Both the position numbers and the translations under genes were made by a program. Of a stretch of DNA of 64,000 nucleotides, positions 48,792 to 59,371 are shown piece after piece. Positions within the stretch are counted from its first letter, which is position 1. Each line of letters begins with the position of its first letter. Origin of the DNA: Chondrus crispus (lineage: Eukaryota > Rhodophyta > Florideophyceae > Gigartinales > Gigartinaceae); contig NW_005179171.1 in the NCBI RefSeq assembly GCF_000350225.1, forward strand, positions 62,001 to 126,000, written 5' to 3'. Below the pieces are notes generated by a model, which saw only the letters and a program-made list of their open reading frames with translations, had not been told where the DNA came from and did not search any database.

Positions 48792-48983
48792 GTGGCAGCA
48801 TGTGCAGATCCGATGTCACTGACGATGTCGAGAACGAAAAGTTCTCCAACCAATGTCGCAGTCGCCACTACAGTTGAGCCTCCCCTGACCATGAATTTCC
48901 ATTTTCGAACCCAACTTTTAGTCCAAGTTCAGTCATTCGACTGACAGAGAGCAGAGGGAACGCAAAGTCCGGAACGTGCAATA
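48792..48983 (-). pseudogene. copia fragment in spacer 1 (protease/pre-integrase junction)
   Basis: Reverse complement of C2 about 44490-44690, including HVPDFAFSLLSVS. Small differences from C2 are present (e.g. gttctccaacc). Confidence 0.85.
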
Positions 48984-49682
48984 TGTTGGAAATCTTCGAC
49001 CACATGCTAAGCTACAAGCCTGGACAGATAGTACACGTGTATGTCGACGAAACCTAAAATGTTTGCAAGAGCATTCTCAGGATGTTTGGTCTTCAACGTA
49101 GACACGTGTCATATTTGTACACGGTTGCACTTTCCTATTATTTCCGAGCATGTTTCAATTTTGGTGTTGACACGTGTAAGTTATGTACCTCGTGGCACTC
49201 TACAGTACATTCTGAACATGTTTCATTTTTCTCGATTTGACACGTGTGTGACACGTATGACATTTGTCCGACACGTGTGTGACACGTATGACGTATGTGC
49301 CACAGTGGTTATTAATCGTAGTGTAAAATCTGTAATCTACAGTACAGTACATTCAGATATTATTGACTCTCAAACGGTCCCAAATTATTAGCAAGAGAGA
49401 GTGCAAGTAGGAAAGTCATTTGATTATCAACCGAGAGTGGAAGTAGGAGAGTCACTTGATTATCAACCGAGAGTGCAACAGGGAGAGTCACTTGATTATC
49501 AACGAGTGCAAGAAGGAGAGTCACGTGACCAGCCCTAATGGCTCGAATTGTATGTAGTTCGAAGAGTATAAGTAGCGCCAATAGTTGGCGACCAAGAGTA
49601 AAATGGTATCAACTTCTTTTCCCGTCAACCACCAGCAACCTTCAACCATCCTTCTTCTCTCTGCCCCGCTGACCTTTCTATA
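48984..49682 (+). repeat. LTR-B copy in spacer 1
   Basis: Starts TGTTGGAAATCTTCGACC and ends CTGACCTTTCTATA. TATA box TATAAGTAGCGCC at 49567. It contains four units of a 36-bp tandem repeat at 49397-49530 (unit starts 49397, 49433, 49469 and, shortened, 49504). Confidence 0.85.
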
Positions 49683-49926
49683 ATCAATACGAACCACACC
49701 CGCGCGCACGGGTACCCCCACGTGTGCGGAGGACGCGGGACCATACGCGTACACGTGTAGGAGACGCGTACCACCGCGCGCACAGTACGCGTCTCACACG
49801 TGTGCTGTCAGTCCCGACGGCTGACAGCATTACAGCGTGGGACGACCCGCGCTACAGTAAGTTACTACAGCATACCGGTACTGTAGTATTATGATAGACG
49901 CATTGTATACATTAAATACGGGCGCC
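49683..49926 (+). repeat. G1-like LTR fragment in spacer 1
   Basis: Resembles the reverse complement of the right half of the G1b LTR, including a GCTGTCAG/CTGACAGC hairpin, ggtactgtagt and a tacattaaata end. Diverged and truncated. Confidence 0.7.
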
Positions 49927-50156
49927 GTTCCGAAGCATCGACGCGATCTCCGGTTGTAACGTTCAACCTGTCCATTCGTCTGGGGATGACACGCGGACGT
50001 ATATAAGTTAGTTATCCCCAGTACGCGACACACGCTGTGGAAGAACTTCGCGTTAAATTGAGGACCGTTGTCCGACAACAGCGAACGCGGAACGCCGAAT
50101 TTGAAGACCCACGCGTCACAGAAGGCTGTCGCGACAGTGTACGCGGTCACTGTTCG
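49927..50156 (-). pseudogene. G1-like integrase core fragment in spacer 1
   Basis: Encodes part of a gypsy integrase (FGVPRSLLSDNGPQFNAKFF, TNGQVERYNR) closely related to G1c. At the Asn-Arg after VERYN a base is missing relative to the copy at 61989 upstream (gatctccgg here, gatagtccgg there). It ends where LTR-A copy 2 begins. Confidence 0.85.
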
Positions 50157-51407
50157 TATTGAAAATGGGCGACCACATGCTGTTATCTCGAAAGTACAAA
50201 ATCGAGCCACACGTGTACATGACTCGACGGTCCGGACCCTCACCCCATATCACCACATGACACGTGTAAATTCTCAGATTTTGGGGTTCTGGGGACGAAA
50301 GTGGGCTTTTGGAGGGTTATGCAAATTTGCATAAATGCCGAAAATTTGCATTTCGCCCGAACCGTTATAGGGCTACACAGGCAATACTGCAAATCTATTG
50401 GGTGTCGGTTCGAATGCTGCAATTCTATTGGTCTGTTATTGTCCACTTATATGCAGTCATGCTGGTGATATATCTTGAATGATCCGTATACGTTTTAATT
50501 ACATCATTTCGGGGGTTTCAAGTTGTTCACCATGGCTGTAATGGGTAATTACGTGTGGCCTTGGCGCTGGACACTTGTGTGCGGTGTACACATGTACACA
50601 TCGCCAGGTTGCTGCGTGTACGTACACTTGTACACGTCGCCTACATACGGTCCGGCGCGTGTCCGAGCACAGTACATGTGAATTAAAAGTACAACAAGTA
50701 TTTCTCGCAAGAGACATGTACTTACGTGAGTATTCAGTGTACGCGTCACGCTGTATGCGACCCTTGCATCAGCATGCGCCGTTGTACTACACTCTCGTCA
50801 GCATGCGACGTTGTACTGTGCTCTCGCTATGGTGCGCCGTTGGATGCAAGTTGATGACAGTACTCGTGTGATTCACATCGGATATCACGTGAGATGTGTA
50901 GAAAGTCTGGATGCACATTGTTGCTATCCGTGATAGTTGTCTGGCAGTGTGTACCGAAATTAGTAAGGTACGAAACAAGGGCATATATGGGGACTGAGAT
51001 ATGACAGGACTTTGCGTTGTTGGAAATAGAGAGATGCCAAGTTGTTCATTGTGCAAGAATATATTCTGTCATGTCTGGATGCAGATTAGTAAGGTGTGAA
51101 ACGATTGCATGCATAGGGCCATGGTTTACAGTCACTCGAAATGTGTAGAAACTGTTGTGCACTGATAGTCAATAGTCAATTCGTAAGGTGGAAATAGAAC
51201 AGTGTGGACGGGCCAGAAGAGGACCGCGCTTGGTCGCGCATATGGTGAATACGGTTTACCAGGTGCCAAAGTAATAGGATAGTGTAACACTCAAAGTGTA
51301 TAAGTATCGCCGAAAGACGGCTCCAAGTAAACCTCGGCACCAACTCCTTCACTCACACACATCAACCTGCCCTCCTTCTTTCCCTTGCCCCTCCGAACCT
51401 ACCATTA
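50157..51407 (+). repeat. LTR-A copy 2 (5' LTR of C3, 1251 bp)
   Basis: Nearly identical to the other LTR-A copies. It ends at ccatta immediately before the primer-binding site, which fixes the 3' boundary. Confidence 0.92.
51299..51311 (+). promoter_or_regulatory. TATA box of the C3 5' LTR
   Basis: TATAAGTATCGCC, about 100 bp before the LTR end. The same core appears as TATAAGTAGCGCC in LTR-B and TATAAATAGCGCC in LTR-C, so the position and the trailing CGCC are conserved among otherwise different LTRs. It is the probable core promoter of the element. Confidence 0.65.
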
Positions 51408-51425
51408 GGTTATGGGCCCAGTCCC
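51408..51425 (+). other. primer-binding site, initiator tRNA-Met anticodon arm
   Basis: GGTTATGGGCCCAGTCCC starts right at the LTR end. GGTTATGGGCCCAG is the exact complement of the eukaryotic initiator tRNA-Met anticodon stem-loop segment CTGGGCCCATAACC, the half-tRNA primer used by Drosophila copia. Confidence 0.88.
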
Positions 51426-51447
51426 TCGCTGTCGTTTCACTGCATGA

Positions 51448-51738
51448 GTCTGTCGTTCTCGTTCCGTTGTTTCTGCCGTCGTTGTCGCTGTCGTTTTCGC
51501 TGCCGTTTCTCGTCGTTCTTTCCGCTGGTCTTCTCGCTGTCGTTGTCGCTCTCGTTCTTGCCGTCGTTCTTGGTTTTGGTTTTCGCTGCTGCTGTCGTTC
51601 TTGCTCTCTTGTGTGAATTGGTTTTGGTCATCGCCCCCGCTGTCTTCGTTGTCTTCGTCCTTGGTTTGGCTTTTGTTCTTGCTGTGGTTCTTGCTGCTGT
51701 CTCTGTCTTTGGTCTTCGTCTTCGTTTCCGCTCCCGCT
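51448..51738 (+). repeat. adenine-depleted low-complexity leader
   Basis: No A at all from 51448 to 51615 (168 nt) and none from 51631 to 51738 (108 nt). The tract is built of gtcgtt, ctgtcg and ttctcg words. It follows the primer-binding site in the RNA leader and precedes the zinc-finger ORF. A donor-like GTAAGT lies just after it (about 51790). Confidence 0.85.
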
Positions 51739-51913
51739 ACCGCCGTCGTCGTCAATCTCGCATTTGGATTTTCTTCGTTCTCTCATGCAAAGTAAGTTTT
51801 GAGTTTCTTTCCATTTCCTACACATCTAAGTGATTGTCTTTGCACGTTTTGGTGGTTCTTAAGAGCAATAATTCCAAAATCTGTTACTGACGATTATCTT
51901 CATATTCCTTATT

Positions 51914-52456
51914 GTGAATACCTGTTCTTACGGGGTTGTGTTAGATCTGGAATTAGTACCGGTGCGCTCTGCGCCTGGGAAGCTGGTCACCGGTCGAACG
52001 ATTCGGACATCGGAGGTCGTATCCGTTGAGGTGCTTGAGCCTGAGGATCAACCTTCACCTCGGCTCGCGCTTCCGGGTCCGTCCTCGAGTTGCGCACCAT
52101 ATAGGATTCCTCGTATTCCGCGCTCTGTTCCCGCACCAATAAAAAGAACTACGCATCGACTTTCTGCTCGGAAAGCGGCTGTTCTCGGGGATAAAGAGTT
52201 TAAGCGTGAGCGCAAGAGGAATCGTAAGGTGTGCCCGCGGTATAAGCGGTATTGTAAAGTGTGCGGCGTTAGTGGCAATAGTGCGAAGGCCTTTTACGAC
52301 CACATTCAGTCTAGGTCTCATCGCATTCAGGTTGCCAACGCTAAGGAGACTCCGCGTTGTATCCCTTGCAATCGCGTCTTTGAGTCTCACGGGCACCTAA
52401 AGTGCCACGAGAACGGTGCTGCACACTTAAAGGTAGTTTGTGAACAGAATAGTTAG
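51914..52456 (+). CDS. accessory zinc-finger ORF between LTR and gag (180 aa)
   Basis: Two zinc fingers fit C-x2-C-x12-H-x5-H exactly: C114, C117, H130, H136 and C149, C152, H165, H171. The spacing is that of U1/matrin/JAZ-type C2H2 fingers, which commonly bind RNA or double-stranded RNA. A basic stretch KRERKRNRK (about 97-105) could be a nuclear localisation or RNA-binding signal. The first 90 residues are Pro/Ser-rich without motif. The ORF ends 172 bp before the gag Met and is in another frame, so it would need its own start, a spliced RNA or reinitiation. The start is uncertain: MNTCSYG is the first Met in frame, and a spliced upstream exon is possible. The beginning of an identical ORF is present in C4 (63746-64000). 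A separate ORF at this position is not standard for copia elements. Confidence 0.72.
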   Translation: MNTCSYGVVLDLELVPVRSAPGKLVTGRTIRTSEVVSVEVLEPEDQPSPRLALPGPSSSCAPYRIPRIPRSVPAPIKRTTHRLSARKAAVLGDKEFKRERKRNRKVCPRYKRYCKVCGVSGNSAKAFYDHIQSRSHRIQVANAKETPRCIPCNRVFESHGHLKCHENGAAHLKVVCEQNS

Positions 52457-52628
52457 GGATTTCATCCAAATAAATTCACATATCTGTTCGCAAATTTCTC
52501 CTAGTGCAACTGCATAGTAATCATATCGAACTTCTTAGACGGGTGGGCTTGCCATTGTGTTGACTATCGGTTAACGGCTTGGGATCCCCGAACGGATTTT
52601 CGAATACTTGAAGTTTATTTGCACTAAA

Positions 52629-55600
52629 ATGGAAGATCAAGGAGGAGGAGGATCCATCAGAATCGACAAACTGACGGACTCCAACTTCTACGTGTGGAAG
52701 CAGAAAATACAACTTCTGCTTGCTCTACGTGATGTTGACCAATACATCGTTGACGGAAGAGTTCCAAGTGAGGAACGCGCGGAAGAGCGTAAGAAGTGGA
52801 TCAGAGGTGACAGTAAAGCTAAAGCACTGATTGGTCTCTCCCTATCAGATGAGCATCTTGAGCATGTACGTGATGTTGATACTGCTCATGAGATGTGGGA
52901 AGCTATTGTCAACGTGTTTGAGAGGCACACTTTGCTGAACAAACTAGCTGCACGTCGTGAGTTCTACACTGTGAAGATGCTTTCCGGTGAAAAGGTGCTT
53001 GCATACATCAATCGTGTCAAGCAGCTGGCAGCCATCCTCAAGTCAATGAGCGTAAACATCGATGACAAGGAGATGGCCATGGCAGTGCTCAACGGTCTGC
53101 CTGCCCGTTTCGAGGCTCTCATCGTTGCACTTGATGCTCTCGGTAATGAGGAAAAGATATTCAGTTTGGACTTTGTGAAAAGTCGTGTGCTGCAGGAAGA
53201 GCAACGAGCAAACATGAAGTCTAGCTCCTCACAGACATCGGCTCTGGTTAATCGTGCCCCGAACAATCGGGACATAAACGATTACAAATGCACGAACTGC
53301 GGTCATACAGGCCATACGGCAACCCGCTGCTGGGGAAAGGATTTGAATGGGCGTCGCCCGGCTCCTCCTAGCACATATAAACCGCGTATGTCTCAGCGGA
53401 AACAATCTGCATTTGTCACACAGAAACCTGATCCCGACATGGTTGTAAACAGCGTCGACTTCACATGTCTGATGTCGAAAGCTTCGCACACGAACGATCT
53501 GGAGATGTCGCCTTCGTGGCTCGTGGATTCAGCTTGTACAGCTCATATTACATATGACCGATCTCTGTTGGCAACATATGAGCCACTTGAATCCGCCTCT
53601 GTTCAGATGGGAACCAAGGCTAGTGCAAAGGTTGCCGGCCGTGGTGACGTGCACTTGAAGTTAAATGTGAATGGCCGCATCGAACCGTGCAAGTTGACGG
53701 ATGTATTGCACGTTCCGGACTTTGCGTTCTCTCTGCTCTTTCCAGCGAATGACTGAACTTAGACTAAAAGTTGGGTTCGAAAATGGAAAATGCATGATCA
53801 GACGAGGCTCAACTGTAGTGGCGACTGCGACATTGGTTGGAGAACTTTACGTTCTCGACATCGTCAGTGACATCGGATCTGCACATGCTGCCACCCTGCA
53901 AACGTGGCATGAGCGCTTTGCACATGTGCATTCTCAAGGTATTGCTTCGATGATTCGTGACAATGTGGTAAGTGGAGTCAAACTACTTGGTAATGAGGCT
54001 AACAAAATCAACAATACTGACAATGATTGCATCTCTGAAAAATGTTCTGCGTGCGTCTACGGCAAAGCTACTCGATCTGTGATCCCAAAAGAGCGGTCCT
54101 CGAGGCGGGCATACTTCTGTCTAGACTTAGTTCACTCTGATGTTTGTGGCCCCTTAGAGGTGCAGTCCATTGGTGGTGCCAAGTACTTCATTACCTTCAT
54201 AGATGATCACTCAAACTGGTCAGTAGTGTACCCTATGCACCATAAATCAGAAGCATTTGAACGATACAAAATGTTTGCACAACTTGCTCAGACTCACACT
54301 GGTCGCAAGATCAAAGTGCTTCGCACCGATCGAGGTGGTGAGTATCTGTCCACGGAGTTTAAGTCTTTTCTGATTGCAAATGGTACTCAGCATCAAATGA
54401 CGACCGCGTACACACCGGAGCAAAATGGCGTCGCTGAACGACTGAACAGAACTTTGGTAAACTTGGTGCGCTCCATGCTAGCGCACAAGAAAGTTACAAA
54501 GGGGTTCTGGGCAGAAGCACTTCCCAATGCAGTGTACGGTCGAAATCGAGTTACGTCACGTGCCATTCCCCCCAAGATGACCCCCTACCACTTATGGATG
54601 AAATCTGTGCCAAATGTTGGTCATTTGCGTGTTTTCGGTTCAAAGTGTTGGTATACATTACGAAAACACAACATGCAGAAACTTGACGCCCGTGCAAAGG
54701 AGGCAATGTTTCTGGGGTATGCTGAAAATACGAAAGCTTACAAGTTGTGGGATGGTGATTTGCACAAAGTGATCGTATCCAGAGATGTTACTTTTGACGA
54801 GTCCACGGGAGGCAAATCTGGTGAACCGATGGATACAAACGAGGAGGCTACAACTGATGATGACACAATCAACTTGAACATCGATGAGGAAGTTGCAGAA
54901 AATGATGCAGTGGCATCAGAAGTATCATCGCCGGATGAACAACAAGACTCTGATGAATCCTCCAACTCCTCCGCAACTGCAGGGGAGGACGAAACTACCG
55001 AAACAATTGAGCAACACGTAGTTGAGGAAGAAACGATTGATCCGCCAACTAATCTCCGTCGGTCCACTCGCATTCGCAAAACGCCTGGGGCGTGGTGGGC
55101 AGCAGCTTTGGTGACTGCTGGACTCCTTAGCCACGCCCATGTGATAACGGAAATCCCAAACTCGTACAAGCAAGCTATGGATTCTCCAAAAGCTCGCTTC
55201 TGGCAGAAGAGCATCGACAAAGAACTTGCTTCACAACACAAAAACAAAACATGGACACTTGTTCCAAGATCTCAAGCATCAAACATCCTGACGTCCAGGT
55301 GGGTTTTCGGAGTGAAGCAACTTCCTGACGAGTCCGGAAAATTGGTCGAAACTGCAAAGGGACGTCTTGTGGCACGAGGCTTTCAACAAGTAGAAGGCAT
55401 CGATTACACTGAAACTTTCGCCCCTGTCATCAAGTTCACAACTATCCGTCTGCTGCTGGCACTGGTTGCGCACTTTGACCTTGAGCTGCATCAGATGGAC
55501 GTGGTGACTGCCTTCCTCAACGGTGACCTTCACGAAGAAATCTACATGGAGCAACCTGAAGGATGCATCGACAAAGTCAAACCTGATTCGGTGTGTAAAC

Positions 55601-56745
55601 TTTTGAAAGCAATCTATGGTCTTAAGCAAGCCCATCGCCAATGGCATAGTAAGATCGATGAGTTTCTGATCACTGAACTTGGTTTCAACACTACACGCAG
55701 CGACCCATGTCTTTAAATTCGACGTCAAGGCAATGTCATCATGATTATCGCGTTGTACGTGGACGATCTGCTGCTAGCTGGAAGTGACTTGGAGGCCATA
55801 TTATGGATGAAAAATGAACTCAACAAACGATTCGATATGAAAGACCTTGGCGAAGCGAAGACTTGTATTGGTCTAGAGATCGACCGTATACGTTCTAAAC
55901 ACGTCCTGACCGTCACGCAGTCGAAGTATGCCCAAGCAGTACTGAAACGGTTCAAAATGTCGGCATGCAATCCTTGCGTTACTCCGATGGAACAGTCTCG
56001 ACATGTCACAATGCAAGTGGCCGAAACTGGCACTGATGACAACCCATGCTTTGAACCATATCGTCAGGCCATTGGATGTCTAATGTTCCTAATGGTCGGG
56101 ACCCGCCCCGATACTGCGTTTGCCATTGGAAAGTTATCTCAACACTGTGCCGACCCTCACGAGTCGCACTGGTCAGGTGTGAAACGTGTTTTGAGATACT
56201 TGCGTGGGTCCCAGCATCTTGGAATAGTGTTTGGTAAAGATGATCTTGGTACGGAACTTCATGGGTATAGCGACGCAGATTGGGGTGGATGCCTTGAATC
56301 ACGGAAATCAACGAGTGGGTACGTGTTCAAGCTTTGTGATGGACCTATCAGTTGGGCTTCCCGGAAACAAACAGTAGTTGCAAAGTCTACTTGTGAGGCA
56401 GAATACATCGCACTCAGTGAAGCATGCAAAGAGGCCGCGTGGCTTCGACGCTTCCATGCCGATGTACTTGGTGCGAATTCGGATCCAACAATTCGCGTTG
56501 GATGTGACAACGCTGGTACGATTGCGTTTGCTCAGAACGAATCTACAAATCGTCGCAACAAGCACATTGATATTACGTATCATTTTGTTCGAGATGCGGT
56601 GCAGCGAAAACTGGTCACATTGTACCATTGTCCGACAACAGAAATGCCAGCCGATATGCTGACCAAACCACGTGGTCGCGTGCTGTTTGAAAAGTTCGTG
56701 GGCATGGTTGGGCTTTCCGAGTGCAAAGCTGCCCAAAGCATGTGA
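52629..56745 (+). pseudogene. gag-pol: C3 gag-pol (about 1370 codons), frameshift and stop
   Basis: Start MEDQGGGGS (an in-frame Met seven codons earlier, at 52608, is possible). Gag of the UBN2/copia type (KLTDSNFYVWKQKI, VLNGLPARFEALIVALDAL), knuckle CTNCGHTGHTATRC, protease WLVDSACTAH (Ala where DSG is usual). A 2-base deletion near 53742 (ctctttccagcg against ctctctgtcagtcg in C2) breaks the frame before pre-integrase. The next frame holds integrase and RT and stops at TAA 55714-55716, just before YVDD, at the same codon as C2. It then resumes with ALYVDDLLLAG and RNase H (SDADWGGC, STCEAEYIALSEA), ending KAAQSM. The total length fits an intact copia polyprotein. Expression of catalytic RT would need repair or readthrough. 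Confidence 0.93.
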
Positions 56746-56747
56746 TC

Positions 56748-56756
56748 GAGGGGAGG
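56748..56756 (+). other. polypurine tract of C3
   Basis: GAGGGGAGG between the pol stop and LTR-A. Identical in C2 (47533-47541) and, on the minus strand, in C1. Confidence 0.85.
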
Positions 56757-58006
56757 TATTGAAAATGTGCGACCACATGCTGTTATCTCGAAAGTGCAAA
56801 ATCGAGCCACACGTGTACATGACTCGACGGTCCGGACCCTCACCCATATCACCACATGACACGTGTAAAGTCTCAGATTTTGGGGTTCTGGGGACGAAAG
56901 TGGACTTTTGGAGGGTTATGCAAATTTGCATAAATGCCGAAAATTTGCATTTGGCCCGAACCGTTATAGGGCTACACAGGCAATACTGCAAATCTATTGG
57001 GTGTCGGTTCGAATGCTGCAATTCTATTGGTCTGTTATTGTCCACTTATATGCAGTCATGCTGGTGATATATCTTGAATGATCCGTATACGTTTTAATTA
57101 CATCATTTCGGGGGTTTCAAGTTGTTCACCATGGCTGTAATGGGTAATTACGTGTGGCCTTGGCGCTGGACACTTGTGTGCGGTGTACACATGTACACAT
57201 CGCCAGGTTGCTGCGTGTACGTACACTTGTACACGTCGCCTACATACGGTCCGGCGCGTGTCCGAGCACAGTACATGTGAATTAAAAGTACAACAAGTAT
57301 TTCTCGCAAGAGACATGTACTTACGTGAGTATTCAGTGTACGCGTCACGCTGTATGCGACCCTTGCATCAGCATGCGCCGTTGTACTACACTCTCGTCAG
57401 CATGCGACGTTGTACTGTGCTCTCGTTATGGTGCGCCGTTGGATGCAAGTTGATGACAGTACTCGTGTGATTCACATCGGATATCACGTGAGATGTGTAG
57501 AAAGTCTGGATGCACATTGTTGCTATCCGTGATAGTTGTCTGGCAGTGTGTACCGAAATTAGTAAGGTACGAAACAAGGGCATATATGGGGACTGAGATA
57601 TGACAGGACTTTGCGTTGTTGGAAATAGAGAGATGCCAAGTTGTTCATTGTGCAAGAATATATTCTGTCATGTCTGGATGCAGATTAGTAAGGTGTGAAA
57701 CGATTGCATGCATAGGGCCATGGTTTACAGTCACTCGAAATGTGTAGAAACTGTTGTGCACTGATAGTCAATAGTCAATTCGTAAGGTGGAAATAGAACA
57801 GTGTGGACGGGCCAGAAGAGGACCGCGCTTGGTCGCGCATATGGTGAATACGGTTTACCAGGTGCCAAAGTAATAGGATAGTGTAACACTCAAAGTGTAT
57901 AAGTATCGCCGAAAGACGGCTCCAAGTAAACCTCGGCACCAACTCCTTCACTCACACACATCAACCTGCCCTCCTTCTTTCCCTTGCCCCTCCGAACCTA
58001 CCATTA
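56757..58006 (+). repeat. LTR-A copy 3 (3' LTR of C3)
   Basis: Equivalent to copy 1 at +9215 bp. By eye it differs by very few bases (e.g. ctcgttatgg for ctcgctatgg). Confidence 0.92.
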
Positions 58007-59371
58007 GTGGCAGCATGTGCAGATCCGATGTCACTGACGATGTCGAGAACGAAAAGTTCTCCAACCAATGTCGCAGTCGCCACTACAGTTGAGCCTCCCC
58101 TGACCATGAATTTCCATTTTCGAACCCAACTTTTAGTCCAAGTTCAGTCATTCGACTGACAGAGAGCAGAGGGAACGCAAAGTCCGGAACGTGCAATATG
58201 TTGGAAATCTTCGACCACATGCTAAGCTACAAGCCTGGACAGATAGTACACGTGTATGTCGACGAAACCTAAAATGTTTGCAAGAGCATTCTCAGGATGT
58301 TTGGTCTTCAACGTAGACACGTGTCATATTTGTACACGGTTGCACTTTCCTATTATTTCCGAGCATGTTTCAATTTTGGTGTTGACACGTGTAAGTTATG
58401 TACCTCGTGGCACTCTACAGTACATTCTGAACATGTTTCATTTTTCTCGATTTGACACGTGTGTGACACGTATGACATTTGTCCGACACGTGTGTGACAC
58501 GTATGACGTATGTGCCACAGTGGTTATTAATCGTAGTGTAAAATCTGTAATCTACAGTACAGTACATTCAGATATTATTGACTCTCAAACGGTCCCAAAT
58601 TATTAGCAAGAGAGAGTGCAAGTAGGAAAGTCATTTGATTATCAACCGAGAGTGGAAGTAGGAGAGTCACTTGATTATCAACCGAGAGTGCAACAGGGAG
58701 AGTCACTTGATTATCAACGAGTGCAAGAAGGAGAGTCACGTGACCAGCCCTAATGGCTCGAATTGTATGTAGTTCGAAGAGTATAAGTAGCGCCAATAGT
58801 TGGCGACCAAGAGTAAAATGGTATCAACTTCTTTTCCCGTCAACCACCAGCAACCTTCAACCATCCTTCTTCTCTCTGCCCCGCTGACCTTTCTATAATC
58901 AATACGAACCACACCCGCGCGCACGGGTACCCCCACGTGTGCGGAGGACGCGGGACCATACGCGTACACGTGTAGGAGACGCGTACCACCGCGCGCACAG
59001 TACGCGTCTCACACGTGTGCTGTCAGTCCCGACGGCTGACAGCATTACAGCGTGGGACGACCCGCGCTACAGTAAGTTACTACAGCATACCGGTACTGTA
59101 GTATTATGATAGACGCATTGTATACATTAAATACGGGCGCCGTTCCGAAGCATCGACGCGATCTCCGGTTGTAACGTTCAACCTGTCCATTCGTCTGGGG
59201 ATGACACGCGGACGTATATAAGTTAGTTATCCCCAGTACGCGACACACGCTGTGGAAGAACTTCGCGTTAAATTGAGGACCGTTGTCCGACAACAGCGAA
59301 CGCGGAACGCCGAATTTGAAGACCCACGCGTCACAGAAGGCTGTCGCGACAGTGTACGCGGTCACTGTTCG
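58007..59371. repeat. mosaic spacer, copy 2
   Basis: Same composition and order as 48792-50156: minus copia fragment, LTR-B with 36-bp repeats, G1-like LTR fragment, minus G1 integrase fragment. Near-identical at +9215 bp. Confidence 0.92.

Larger units (their letters stand above)
50157..58006 (+). mobile_element. C3: full-length copia element, 7850 bp
   Basis: LTR-A copies at 50157-51407 and 56757-58006 flank a 5349-bp internal region: primer-binding site, A-poor leader, zinc-finger ORF, gag-pol with two lesions, polypurine tract. There is no target duplication (left gttcg, right gtggc). Each flank is instead a copy of the spacer found throughout the array, as expected when LTRs have recombined with neighbours. 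Confidence 0.9.

Noticed and set aside
51405..51833. Low-complexity frames on both strands of the copia leader as a protein
   Set aside because: The adenine-free composition by itself produces open frames (no TAA, TAG or TGA possible on one strand) and the products are repetitive.
55714..55716. Programmed stop-codon readthrough in copia RT
   Set aside because: C1 has a sense codon (TAC) at the same place and the stop falls inside the RT domain. A nonsense mutation inherited by C2 and C3 is simpler.
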